From the NCBI GenBank assembly GCA_018263655.1, contig JAANWY010000164.1:1-44402 (forward strand): a stretch of 44,402 nucleotides of DNA, written 5' to 3'. This DNA is from Anaerolineales bacterium. GTDB lineage: Bacteria; Chloroflexota; Anaerolineae; Epilineales; JAANWY01. Within the stretch, counting starts at the first letter, position 1. Each line of letters starts with the position of its first letter. A program made the translations under genes and the position numbers. Under the pieces are notes generated by a model that worked only from the letters and a program-made list of their open reading frames with translations, was not told where the DNA came from and did not search any database. Shown here piece by piece: positions 24,326-32,578 of the stretch.

Positions 24326-24886
24326 ATGAATGAAGAACAACAGCAGACAGCTCGACGCGAAAAGCGCAAGAAAGGTCTAGTCATCATCAACACCGGAACC
24401 GGAAAGGGCAAGACCACCGCCGCTCTGGGCACTCTGTTGCGCGCTTGGGGACGGGGCATGCGCCCCTGCGTGATCCAGTTCCTCAAGCACGAAGCTGGCG
24501 GCTGGGGGGAGGTGAGAGCAGCTCACGAATTGGGCATCGAATGGCATAAGATGGGCGATGGCTTCACCTGGCAGTCCCGGGACATGGACGAGACGGCCGC
24601 CAAAGCGACCCACGCTTGGGAGGTGGCCCGAGACAAGATCGCCAGCGGCGCTTATGATCTCATCATCCTGGACGAGTTCACGTATCTGCTGAAATTCGGT
24701 TGGTTGGACACGGACGAAGTCGTTGACTGGCTGCGCGAGAACAAACCACCGATGCTGCACCTCATCATCACCGGCCGCGATGCGCCGCCGGCTCTCGTCG
24801 ATTTTGCCGACCTGGTCACCGATATGCACAAGATCAAGCACCCCTTCGATGAAGGCGTTCGGGCCCAGTCAGGGATTGAGTTCTGA
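24326..24886 (+). CDS. cobO: cob(I)yrinic acid a,c-diamide adenosyltransferase (CobO/CobA type)
   Basis: 186 aa, P-loop corrinoid adenosyltransferase. The P-loop is NTGTGKGKTTAALG (about 24-37), then VIQFLK and LIILDEFTYLLKFGWL (about 110-125), and finally the C-terminal DMHKIKHPFDEGVRAQSGIE, typical of this family. It transfers the adenosyl group from ATP to reduced corrinoid, the first step after import. ATG 24326 follows GAGGTGAGAAACT. In the operon it comes directly after btuFCD. Confidence 0.95.
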   Translation: MNEEQQQTARREKRKKGLVIINTGTGKGKTTAALGTLLRAWGRGMRPCVIQFLKHEAGGWGEVRAAHELGIEWHKMGDGFTWQSRDMDETAAKATHAWEVARDKIASGAYDLIILDEFTYLLKFGWLDTDEVVDWLRENKPPMLHLIITGRDAPPALVDFADLVTDMHKIKHPFDEGVRAQSGIEF

Positions 24887-24985
24887 CCGAGATGATAAGT
24901 GAATCTTAAATTGTCTGGCGAGATGGCGACCTTCGAGGAAGCCGGCGTCGCGGACAAGGAGAGGCCGTGACGGGGAGGTCAGAGA

Positions 24986-25768
24986 TTGGGGATTGGAGAT
25001 CGGAGATTAGAGATTGGGAAGTGGACGGCGTCCTTCGCACCGCCGCTGGCAGCACTACAGTTCCTGACCCTTGCTCCGCCGTTGGTGCGCCGGCCCTTCA
25101 CGCCGGCGGAGATGGGGCAGGCTGTGGGCTATTTTCCACTAGTGGGAGCATTGCTGGGTGGCGCGCTGGCTGGGCTGAACTGGGGGCTGGGGGCCGTCTT
25201 TCCGGCGGAGGTTGTCGGCGCCATGGTGCTGGCTGTGTGGGTGATCCTGACCGGCGCCCTGCACCTGGACGGGCTACTGGACACCTGCGACGGGCTGTTC
25301 GGCGGCCGGGACCCGGAGACGCGGCTGTCCATTCTGCGGGACGAGCGGGTGGGGGCTTTCGCGGTAGCCGGCGGCGTGCTGCTCCTGCTGACAAAATATG
25401 CTTCCCTTGGCGCCCTCCCCGATGCGACAACCGCCCTGCTCCTGGCCCCGACGCTCGGGCGCTGGGGAATGGTATTGGCCGTCGTCGGCTTCCCGTACGC
25501 GCGGTCCGAGGGTCTGGGGCGGGCCATGAAAGATCGCGCCGGCTGGCCGCAACTGACGCTGGCGACGGGTGTCGCGCTGCTCGTGGCCTGGTTCGCCGGC
25601 CACCGGCTGGGTCTGATTGCGCTGGGCTTGGCCGCCGGCGTGACGTGGCTCGTCGCTCGCTTCACGCTGAGCCGGCTGCCAGGCCTGACGGGCGACATCT
25701 ACGGCGCCACGTGCGAGATCGTGGAGACGGTGGTGCTGCTCGCGTTCGTGGCAGGAGGCGCGCCGTGA
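24986..25768 (+). CDS. cobS: adenosylcobinamide-GDP ribazoletransferase CobS
   Basis: 260-aa integral membrane enzyme that joins alpha-ribazole (phosphate) to adenosylcobinamide-GDP. Typical FLTLAPPLVRR near the start, the acidic catalytic stretch LDGLLDTCDGLFGG (about 85-99) and RDERVGAFAVAGGVLLLLTK after it. The only start I can support is TTG 24986, with GGGAGGT 7 nt upstream. The first dozen codons are built from a GAGATTGG/GATTAGAG word repeat, so the N-terminal tail is probably repeat-derived. The stop overlaps the start of cbiZ. Confidence 0.93.
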   Translation: MGIGDRRLEIGKWTASFAPPLAALQFLTLAPPLVRRPFTPAEMGQAVGYFPLVGALLGGALAGLNWGLGAVFPAEVVGAMVLAVWVILTGALHLDGLLDTCDGLFGGRDPETRLSILRDERVGAFAVAGGVLLLLTKYASLGALPDATTALLLAPTLGRWGMVLAVVGFPYARSEGLGRAMKDRAGWPQLTLATGVALLVAWFAGHRLGLIALGLAAGVTWLVARFTLSRLPGLTGDIYGATCEIVETVVLLAFVAGGAP

Positions 25769-26409
25769 TCGAGGTCGATTTTCCAGGCATCACCGTCGAG
25801 ATGACGCCGGAAGTCCTCACCCTGCGGAGCGACCACCCGTTGCACGCGTTATCCTCCGCCATCGTCAATGGCGGCTTCACGCGCACGCACGACATCATCA
25901 ACCGCCAGGTCGACAAGAACTACGACCACCACGATCCCATCGTCGATCTGCAAGATTTCGCCCGCAGCAACGGCGCCGACGCGTCGTTCGTCGGGCTGAT
26001 GACGGCCGTGCGGTTACATGAGGCGCGCACTTGCACACACCAGGCTAGCGATTTGACGGTCGCCGCCGTGGTGACAGCTGGCGTCAGCAATGCCACGGCC
26101 GCTGGCCTAAGCCAGCCCACCGCCCTCACACCAAGCACCATCAACCTGATTTTGCTAATCGACGGACATCTGACGCCGGCGGCCATGGTCAACGCCGTCA
26201 TCACTGCCACCGAGGCCAAGACGCACGTGCTGTTGGAGCAAGACGCGCACACACCCAATGATCAGCCAGCCACCGGCACTTCGACAGATGCGGTGGTCGT
26301 TGCCTGCACCGAACGGGGTGCGCCGCTGCCGTATGCCGGCCCGGCCACGCGTGTCGGTTGGCTCATCGGCCGGTGCGTCCGGCAAGTGTTGAAAGAAACC
26401 TTGGGATGA
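25765..26409 (+). CDS. cbiZ: adenosylcobinamide amidohydrolase CbiZ
   Basis: 214 aa. CbiZ cleaves the amide bond of adenosylcobinamide (or pseudocobamides) to release adenosylcobyric acid, so foreign cobamides can be rebuilt. Family features: TVAAVVTAGVSNATAAGL near 90-110, INLILLIDGHLTPAAMVNAV near 130 and GTSTDAVVVACTERG (about 170), the most recognisable motif. I start at GTG 25765, which overlaps the cobS stop (GTGA); the stop overlaps cbiB (ATGA). The frame upstream is a shadow of cobS. Placement between cobS and cbiB agrees with a remodelling role. Confidence 0.92.
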   Translation: MIEVDFPGITVEMTPEVLTLRSDHPLHALSSAIVNGGFTRTHDIINRQVDKNYDHHDPIVDLQDFARSNGADASFVGLMTAVRLHEARTCTHQASDLTVAAVVTAGVSNATAAGLSQPTALTPSTINLILLIDGHLTPAAMVNAVITATEAKTHVLLEQDAHTPNDQPATGTSTDAVVVACTERGAPLPYAGPATRVGWLIGRCVRQVLKETLG

Positions 26410-27392
26410 AGAATCGACGCAACAAGGTGCTGGCGGGGGCGCTACTTCTCGATTTGGCCCTAGGCGATCCGCCCAACCGCTACCATCCGGTGGCCTGGAT
26501 GGGGAACGCCATCGCGTTCGCTCAGCGGCGGGCTCCCGAGCATGGCGTGCTCGGTCAACTGGCGTCCGGTGCTCTGATAACCGTCACTGGTGTCACGACC
26601 GCCGCTGTTCTCGGTCGTTTGCTGGACCGGGTCGTTGCACGTTTGCCCGGGCCAATCGGCTGGCTAGTGGAGGCCGGCTTGCTGAAAACGATGTTCTCGA
26701 TTCGCAGGCTGGCCACAGCGGCCGAAGAGGTCGAGAGCGCGCTTGGGACCAACGATCTACCTGAAGCACGCCGCCTGGTCGGTTGGCACTTAGTAAGCCG
26801 GGACACCGCTGCGTTGGATGCCGCCCAGGTCGCTGCAGCCACTATCGAATCCGTAGCCGAAAATGCCTCCGATGGCGTAGTGGCGCCGCTGCTCTACTAC
26901 GCGCTGGGCGGCCTGCCGGCTGTGTTGGCCTATCGCTTCGTCAATACCGGAGACGCTATGCTGGGCTATCGGGACGACGCCCACGAGTGGCTGGGCAAGG
27001 CGCCGGCGCGCGTCGACGATCTGGCCAACCTGCTGCCGGCGCGGCTTACGGCCGCCCTCCTCGTCTCCGCCGCTGCTTTGGCCGGCGAAGACGCTGGAGA
27101 GGGATGGCGGGCCTGGCGACGAGATGCTGGGGAGACGGACAGCCCCAACGCCGGCCACCCAATGAGCGCCATGGCTGGCGCGCTGGGTGTCGAGCTGGAG
27201 AAAGCGGGCTACTATCGATTGGGGGCCGGCCAACGGCTACCGACTGCGAAAGACATCGGGCGGGCGGCTCGGTTGCTCTGGTGGAGCAGTGGCTTAGCCG
27301 CGGGGTTAGTCATTCTGCTAATGAGGCAAGAGAGCAACAAACCTGGTCCACGCTCCGTAGCGGACATTGCGTCTGATTGTGAGATGACGTAG
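26406..27392 (+). CDS. cbiB: adenosylcobinamide-phosphate synthase CbiB
   Basis: 328-aa membrane enzyme that attaches aminopropanol phosphate (or a related amine) to adenosylcobyric acid. Seen here: ALLLDLALGDPPNRYHPVAW (about 8-27), TIESVAENASDGVVAPLLYY (about 140-160), YRFVNTGDAMLGYRDD near 180 and NAGHPMSAMAGALGVELEK (about 250). It acts directly on the CbiZ product using the amine phosphate made by CobD. ATG 26406 overlaps the cbiZ stop. Confidence 0.95.
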   Translation: MKNRRNKVLAGALLLDLALGDPPNRYHPVAWMGNAIAFAQRRAPEHGVLGQLASGALITVTGVTTAAVLGRLLDRVVARLPGPIGWLVEAGLLKTMFSIRRLATAAEEVESALGTNDLPEARRLVGWHLVSRDTAALDAAQVAAATIESVAENASDGVVAPLLYYALGGLPAVLAYRFVNTGDAMLGYRDDAHEWLGKAPARVDDLANLLPARLTAALLVSAAALAGEDAGEGWRAWRRDAGETDSPNAGHPMSAMAGALGVELEKAGYYRLGAGQRLPTAKDIGRAARLLWWSSGLAAGLVILLMRQESNKPGPRSVADIASDCEMT

Positions 27393-27394
27393 AA

Positions 27395-27492
27395 TTAAGG
27401 GGATTCCAGAATTTAAAACCTCCCAAAAACCTAAAGGTTTCCAGGGGAAATAGGCCGTTTTTGGGAGGTTTATTTCCCTGGAATCCCCTAAA
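27395..27492. repeat. double palindrome between cbiB and the Rpn-like gene
   Basis: Outer ends TTAAGGGGATTCCAG (27395-27409) and CTGGAATCCCCTAAA (27478-27492) pair at 14 of 15. Inner 15-nt arms AAACCTCCCAAAAAC and GTTTTTGGGAGGTTT are perfect complements. No target duplication was seen. It may act as a transcription barrier inside the operon or be another short mobile element. Confidence 0.75.
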
Positions 27493-27505
27493 GATGGAGA
27501 CACCT

Positions 27506-28425
27506 ATGACCCAACCTGCTGATATTGGTAGCCGGCGTCTGATCAGCCTCGCCCCCACCGCTTGGGTACGCTGGCTGTTAGGCGATGACACTCTCGACGC
27601 CGTCGATCTCCTCTCGGCCGACTTCCAATGGGTTGGCCGCGAGAGTGACACTCTAATTCGAGTCCGCAGCCCGGATCACGGAGACTTCGTGGTGATCAAC
27701 GAGATTCAACTGCACTACGACCCCGAGATGCCCCGCCGGATGCGGGCCTATGCTGGTCTGGCGCACGAGCGTTACGTTGAGCCAATCTACCCAGTGTTGG
27801 TAATATCCTGCCCCCGCCGGCGGGCGTGGACATTCCCGCCCGCTTTGAGTCGGAGTTCCTGGGGTTGGTGGCGCGTCAGGACTACAGGGTAGTCAACCTG
27901 TGGGAGGTGGAGGCAGAACGAGTCCTGGAGGCCGAGTTCCTGCCGTTGCTGCCCTTTGTGCCGGTACTGCGTGGTGGGCAGAATGTACCGCTGCTACAGC
28001 GGGCGGTGACCCGGCTGCGGGCGGAGTCGGCACTGTCGGAGCTGGAGCCACTGCTGGCCTTTTTCGCCAGCTTTGTATTGGAGACGGAGTTCGTACAACA
28101 GGTTATGAGGTGGGATATGGCTGTATTGCGCGAATCGCCATGGTATCGGGAAATCCTTGAGGAAGGTCTCGAACAGGGCCTGGAGCAAGGTCTCGAACAA
28201 GCCCGCAAGGCCCGTCGGGATGATGTGCGACGGGTGTTGACGCATCGTTTCGGCGAACTGCCGGCCGAGGTGGAGGAAGCGTTAGAGGGGTTGGACCTCG
28301 ATCAACTTGAGCAACTGTTCAGCGTCGCTCTGGATGCTGCAACGCTGGATGAGTTCCACACTCACCTACCGCCGGCTGGTCCCGGGTCGAATGGAGACAT
28401 TGGCGCACCTCCATCGGACGCTTGA
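27506..28425 (+). pseudogene. Rpn/PD-(D/E)XK transposase-like nuclease gene, frameshifted
   Basis: First half (from ATG 27506, GGAG upstream): WVRWLLGDDTLDAVDLLSAD, then INEIQLHYDPEMPRRMRAY with the D...E-x-Q of a PD-(D/E)XK nuclease. Second half in another frame (from about 27808): LPPPAGVDIPARFESEFLGL and VARQDYRVVNLWEVEAE, ending with an EEGLEQGLEQGLEQ helix. The two halves join naturally if one indel near 27796-27812 is repaired. The family (Rpn-like, recombination-promoting nuclease or putative transposase) is widespread in multicopy form. It interrupts the cobamide operon and overlaps the start of cobD by 35 nt. A sequencing error is possible. Confidence 0.75.
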
Positions 28426-29500
28426 TCCTCTGCCCGCGCCGGCCCACCACGGTGCCATCGACTTCGCCGAGTTGGAGCGGCTGGGATTGGATCCGGACGA
28501 GGTCTTGGACTTCAGTGTCAATAGCAATCCCTATGGACCGTCGCCGGCTGTCCGAGAGGCTTTGGCTCGCGTTCCGCTGGATCGCTACCCCGATCGGGAA
28601 GCACTGGCGCTGCGCCGAGCGCTTGCTGATCGATTGGGGATTACGCCTGAGCAGATTGTGGCCGGCAATGGGACCGCTGAGCTGCTGTGGTTGATCGGCC
28701 TGGCCTTCCTCCGCTCGGGAGATCGCGTGCTCGTCCTCGGGCCGACATTCGGCGAGTATAGACGCGTGGCCGCGTTGGCGGGCGCCAAAGTTGAAGTTTG
28801 GACCGCCCAGGCGGAGCAAGCTTTCACAGTCGACGTGGATGGCGTAGCCCGGCGCTTGCAGCAGGTGCAGCCTCGGGTGGCGTTCCTGTGCAATCCCAAC
28901 AACCCCACTGGCACGGTGTTGCCTCCAGACGTCATCGAGGCACGGGCTGAGGCCCATCCGCAGACCCTCTTCGTCGTAGATGAGGCCTACCTCAACTTTG
29001 TTCCCGACCTTGACGCGGCTTTGACGATCGGCCAAGACAATCTCCTGGTGCTGCGCTCCATGACGAAGGACTACGCCTTGGCCGGCTTGCGCCTAGGTTA
29101 CGCCTCGGGTTACGCTCGAGTGATCGAGGCACTGGCTTCGGTACGACCGCCCTGGAATGTGAACGCTATGGCCCAGGCAGCCGGCGTGGCGGCTCTGTCC
29201 GATGAAGTACATTTGCAGCGCTCGTTGTCCCGGCTAGTGGAAGACAAAGCGGCGTTGGTGACAGGCCTGTCGGAGCTGGGATTGGCATCGCTCCCCTCGG
29301 CCGTGCACTTCTTCTTAATTGACGTGGGGGACGGTGCGGCCTTTCGTCGAAAACTGCTTCGGCACGGCATCCTGGTGCGGGACTGTGCGTCTTTTGGCCT
29401 GCCGGCCTACGTTCGCATTGCGGCGCGCCGGCCCGAGGAGAACCAACGGCTGCTGGCCGCCATTCGTGAGGTGAGGACGATGAAGACATGGTCCGATTGA
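28391..29500 (+). CDS. cobD: threonine-phosphate decarboxylase CobD (class I/II aminotransferase fold)
   Basis: 369-aa PLP enzyme that makes (R)-1-amino-2-propanol phosphate from threonine phosphate for CbiB. DFSVNSNPYGPSPAVREAL (about 38-55), NPNNPTGTVLP (about 168), DEAYLNF (about 198) and the Schiff-base lysine in LRSMTKDYALAGLRLGY (about 222) are in place. HisC is a close relative; the cobamide operon context decides. I start at ATG 28391 because the family N-terminus begins there. No strong ribosome binding site is visible, so coupling to the upstream broken gene is possible. Confidence 0.9.
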   Translation: METLAHLHRTLDPLPAPAHHGAIDFAELERLGLDPDEVLDFSVNSNPYGPSPAVREALARVPLDRYPDREALALRRALADRLGITPEQIVAGNGTAELLWLIGLAFLRSGDRVLVLGPTFGEYRRVAALAGAKVEVWTAQAEQAFTVDVDGVARRLQQVQPRVAFLCNPNNPTGTVLPPDVIEARAEAHPQTLFVVDEAYLNFVPDLDAALTIGQDNLLVLRSMTKDYALAGLRLGYASGYARVIEALASVRPPWNVNAMAQAAGVAALSDEVHLQRSLSRLVEDKAALVTGLSELGLASLPSAVHFFLIDVGDGAAFRRKLLRHGILVRDCASFGLPAYVRIAARRPEENQRLLAAIREVRTMKTWSD

Positions 29501-30111
29501 TCCTGGTTCGGCACGGTGAGACCGCCTGGAACACCGAACACCGGTTTCAGGGACAAACGGACGTCCCCTTAAACGAGATCGGGCGGCGTCAGGCGTCAAG
29601 ACTGGCGAGCCGGCTCGCAGATGAAGAGATCCACGTGATCTACAGCAGTGATTTGCGGCGGGCGTGGGAAACAGCGACAGCCATCAACGCACGCCACGAC
29701 GTCACCTTACGCAGTGAACCTCGTCTACGAGAGATCGACTTCGGCGCCTGGGAAGGCCTGACCTACGACGAAATCCAAGAGGGCCACGCTGGAGTTTGGG
29801 ATGCCTGGCTTGATGACCCGATGAACGTCGCGGTGCCCGACGGAGAGCTACTGGCCGAGGTGGTCACTCGCATTCAGTTACTACTCGATGGAATCACTTC
29901 GGAGCACGCGGAACAGAACGTGTTGCTAGTCGGCCATGGGGGATCGCTTCAGACGTTACTCGGTCTGCTTCTCGGGTTGAATCCCCAGGCGCGGTGGCAG
30001 TTTCGGCTGGATACTACTTCGCTGTCGGAGTTGTATCTTTACGAGGAGGGGACTATATTGACACTGCTGAACGACACCTGCCATTTGTCGGAGGTGGAAG
30101 ATGCCGGCTAG
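29488..30111 (+). CDS. cobC: alpha-ribazole phosphatase / histidine phosphatase family protein
   Basis: 207 aa, phosphoglycerate-mutase-like fold. Catalytic RHG in LILVRHGETAWNTEHRFQGQ (about 4-23), REIDFGAWEGLTYDEIQ near 85 and LVGHGGSLQTLL near 150 carry the phospho-His, Glu and second His. In a cob operon it most likely removes phosphate from alpha-ribazole phosphate or adenosylcobalamin phosphate. It overlaps cobD by 13 nt and cobQ by 11 nt. Confidence 0.88.
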   Translation: MVRLILVRHGETAWNTEHRFQGQTDVPLNEIGRRQASRLASRLADEEIHVIYSSDLRRAWETATAINARHDVTLRSEPRLREIDFGAWEGLTYDEIQEGHAGVWDAWLDDPMNVAVPDGELLAEVVTRIQLLLDGITSEHAEQNVLLVGHGGSLQTLLGLLLGLNPQARWQFRLDTTSLSELYLYEEGTILTLLNDTCHLSEVEDAG

Positions 30112-31633
30112 CGTGCTCATGGTGCAAGGCGCCAGCTCGTCTGCCGGCAAGAGCTTGTTGGTGGCGGCGCTGTGCCGCATCTTCGCCCGACGTGGCGTAC
30201 GCGTAGCGCCTTTCAAGGCCCAAAACATGTCCAACAATGCCGCCGTCTGCCCCGATGGCGCGGAGATCGGCCGCGCCCAGGCGACGCAGGCATACGCTGC
30301 CGGCCTCGATCCCACCGCCGACATGAACCCCATCCTCCTCAAGCCCGAGGCCGACTCTCGTTCCCAGGTCGTCGTCATGGGTGAGGCTTGGCGCACGCTG
30401 CCGGCCGGCGGGTACTACGAGCGCAAGAGCGAGCTCTGGTCAACCGTCACCGCCGCACTGGATCGGCTTCGGTCGGCCTATGAGCTGGTCATCATCGAAG
30501 GCGCTGGCAGCCCCGTCGAGCTCAATCTGCGGACCCGCGATATCGTGAACATGGCCGTGGCTCGCTACGCCGAAGCACCCGTACTCCTGGTAGGCGACAT
30601 CGACCGTGGCGGCATCTTTGCACAGCTCCTCGGTACCCTCTGGCTGCTGGAATCGGAGGAGCAGGCGCTGGTGAAGGGGCTGGTAGCCAATAAGTTCCGG
30701 GGTGACCTGAAACTCTTCGCCGACGGGGTGCGTATCTTGGAAAATCGCGGCGGCGTACCGGTGATAGGCGTGGTGCCCTTTTTACACGATCTTGCTATTC
30801 CGGAAGAAGACGCTGTAGCGTTGGAGCAGCCGGCCGCCGACTCTTCGACAGACTCAGGAAGCCGCTGTTTACGGTCAACTGCTGTAGTAGACATCGCCGT
30901 CGTCCGGCTGCCACGCATTGCCAACTTCGACGACTTCGACCCACTAGCCGGCGAACCAGGCGTGCAGGTGCGTTACGTGTCCTCGCCTCAAGCGCTGGGC
31001 CGGCCCGATGCCGTCATCCTTCCCGGCACCAAGAGCACGATCGCCGATCTGACTTGGCTGCAAGAGCAAGGCTTGGCCGAGGCGATCCGGCGCCTGGCCG
31101 ACAATGGCACAGCCGTAGTGGGCATCTGTGGCGGCTATCAGATGCTGGGTCGCGTCGTGCGCGACCCCGACCACGTGGAATCGTCGGCCGACGAAGCGCC
31201 TGGGCTGGGTCTGCTGCCGGCCGAAACGGTCTTCCAGGGGGAGAAAGCCACCCACCGAGCACAGGCGGAGGTGCTGGGCGGGCCAGGCTGGCTAGCCAAG
31301 GTGGCTGGTCAGACGGTATCTGGCTACGAAATCCACATGGGGCAGACGACGGGCGGCCAGCGTTGGCTGGAGATTACCCAGCGCAGCGGGTCTCCAATTA
31401 GCCTGAGAGACGGCGCCGTGACCCGTGAAGGTCGCGTGTGGGGCTGTTATCTGCACGGCCTCTTCGAGAACGCGACACTGCGCCGTACTTGGCTGTCCGA
31501 CTTAGGCTGGCGCGACTATGGCGAGAGGAGTTCACGGTCGCTTGATCGCGAAGTGGCTTTCGACCATCTGGCTGACGCCGTGGACGCGGCCCTGGACATG
31601 GAGCTGTTGGAGAGAATTGTATGGGACACTTGA
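30101..31633 (+). CDS. cobQ: cobyric acid synthase CobQ/CbiP
   Basis: 510 aa. Glutamine-dependent amidation of adenosylcobyrinic a,c-diamide to adenosylcobyric acid. The N-terminal dethiobiotin-synthetase-like domain has P-loop QGASSSAGKSLL (about 9-20), PFKAQNMSNNAAV (about 42) and GDIDRGGIFA (about 165). The C-terminal glutamine amidotransferase domain has nucleophile Cys in VVGICGGYQMLGR (about 345) and His in GYEIHMGQT and CYLHGLFEN. ATG 30101 has GGAGGTGG upstream inside cobC. Its presence without ring-synthesis genes nearby is notable. Confidence 0.96.
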   Translation: MPASVLMVQGASSSAGKSLLVAALCRIFARRGVRVAPFKAQNMSNNAAVCPDGAEIGRAQATQAYAAGLDPTADMNPILLKPEADSRSQVVVMGEAWRTLPAGGYYERKSELWSTVTAALDRLRSAYELVIIEGAGSPVELNLRTRDIVNMAVARYAEAPVLLVGDIDRGGIFAQLLGTLWLLESEEQALVKGLVANKFRGDLKLFADGVRILENRGGVPVIGVVPFLHDLAIPEEDAVALEQPAADSSTDSGSRCLRSTAVVDIAVVRLPRIANFDDFDPLAGEPGVQVRYVSSPQALGRPDAVILPGTKSTIADLTWLQEQGLAEAIRRLADNGTAVVGICGGYQMLGRVVRDPDHVESSADEAPGLGLLPAETVFQGEKATHRAQAEVLGGPGWLAKVAGQTVSGYEIHMGQTTGGQRWLEITQRSGSPISLRDGAVTREGRVWGCYLHGLFENATLRRTWLSDLGWRDYGERSSRSLDREVAFDHLADAVDAALDMELLERIVWDT

Positions 31634-32160
31634 CGCTGGTGCTGGGCGGGGCGCGCAGTGGGAAGAGCACGTTTGCCGAGCAACGGGCACAGGAGTTGGG
31701 TGGAGAGCGGCAGGAATACTTTTTCCCCGCCGGCGCCGGTGACGAGGAGATGCAACAACGCATCGAGAGGCATAGGCGGGAACGTCCGTCGGGCTGGCGG
31801 ACTCTGGAGGTGCAGCGGGATGTGGGGCGCGCCATCTTGGGTCACGCCGGCGGGGAAAAAGTATTCCTGGTTGACTGTCTGACGATATTGGTCTCCAATT
31901 TACTGATAGAGGCCGAAGACCCCTTCGCGCCAGGTGTTGGAGACAGCGTGGCGGGCGAGATCGATGGCCTCACCGCATCGGCTGATGAACTGACGGGGCA
32001 TCTCATCGTGGTATCCAACGAGGTGGGGCTCGGGCTGGTGCCGGCCTACCCGCTCGGCCGCGCCTACCGCGATTTGCTCGGTTGGGCCAATCAGGCCTTG
32101 GCGCAACGGGCCGATGAGGTGTATTTTCTCGTTGCCGGCCTACGCCAGAAGCTAAAATGA
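31621..32160 (+). CDS. cobU: adenosylcobinamide kinase / guanylyltransferase CobU
   Basis: 179 aa. Phosphorylates adenosylcobinamide and activates it with GTP. P-loop GGARSGKSTFAE (about 9-20), GDEEMQQRIERHRRERP (about 40-57), FLVDCLTILVSNLL (about 82-95) and VSNEVGLGLVPAYPLGR (about 130-146) are all family-typical. The segment RQEYFFPAGAG (about 29-40) replaces the usual VLYVATA-like strand. Its DNA is a perfect inverted copy of the DNA coding AGGEKVFLV further on, suggesting a templated change. It overlaps cobQ by 13 nt. Confidence 0.9.
   Translation: MGHLTLVLGGARSGKSTFAEQRAQELGGERQEYFFPAGAGDEEMQQRIERHRRERPSGWRTLEVQRDVGRAILGHAGGEKVFLVDCLTILVSNLLIEAEDPFAPGVGDSVAGEIDGLTASADELTGHLIVVSNEVGLGLVPAYPLGRAYRDLLGWANQALAQRADEVYFLVAGLRQKLK
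31711..31869. repeat. 25-nt perfect inverted repeat inside cobU
   Basis: Arms 31711-31735 (starting CAGGAATACTTTTTCCCC) and 31845-31869 are exact reverse complements, 109 nt apart. Both are coding. Confidence 0.95.
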
Positions 32161-32231
32161 TACTTTTTCCTCGACAATGTTGGATTCGATCAGAAACCAG
32201 GGTTTTGTGTTCATTTGTGTTCAAAAGTGAG

Positions 32232-32347
32232 AAGACAAGGTATCATCTTAATATTTCAGGGCTATGTAGGTCGAAATGGTATTTCGACCCGACGATTTAC
32301 CAAATCGTCCTACATGTCCCCCCATATATCGAGAAGACACAAGACAA
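32232..32347. mobile_element. palindromic element, family A copy 3 (inverted)
   Basis: 32240-32340 is an inverted relative of 1066-1143: the reverse strand shares TATATGGGGGGACATG and GGTCGAAATACCATTTCGAC, with an extra GACGATTT/AAATCGTC hairpin inserted. The flanks AAGACAAG (32232-32239) and AAGACAAA (32341-32348) match at 7 of 8, consistent with an aged 8-bp duplication. Confidence 0.8.
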
Positions 32348-32422
32348 AATTGTGTTCGGCACCCTGGCTGCCCAGGCCTCGTGCTGTATCAGAGGAAAAA
32401 CCAGGTTTCCTGGCGAACATAT

Positions 32423-32578
32423 ATTCAATCGTGACTACTCAGGCACTTCGTGCCTACACAAGAAGAGACCGGAAAAAGGGGTCGGTGGGGGGCGGCCGCC
32501 CCCCACCGACCCCTTTTTCCGCATTTCTCAACTGCGAGGGTGGTAGCCGGGCAATAGCCTGAATAGTTGCATTCAATC
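32423..32578. mobile_element. palindromic element, family B copy 2, with 8-bp target duplication
   Basis: The element 32431-32570 (140 bp) has ends GTGACTACTCAGGC and GCCTGAATAGTTGC and perfect 8-bp direct repeats ATTCAATC at 32423-32430 and 32571-32578. The right duplication is part of the family D end, so this element inserted into an older one. The interior carries a 50-bp perfect palindrome. Confidence 0.9.
32471..32520. repeat. 50-bp perfect palindrome
   Basis: 32471-32495 and 32496-32520 are exact reverse complements with no spacer, starting GGAAAAAGGGGTCGG and centred on GGCCGCC. The transcript would form a stem of over 20 bp with T5 on its 3' side, so it could also stop transcription from both sides between cobU and coaX. 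Confidence 0.95.

Noticed and set aside
24967..25764. Long frame upstream of cbiZ
   Set aside because: It is the out-of-phase shadow of cobS; the CbiZ fold begins only at GTG 25765.
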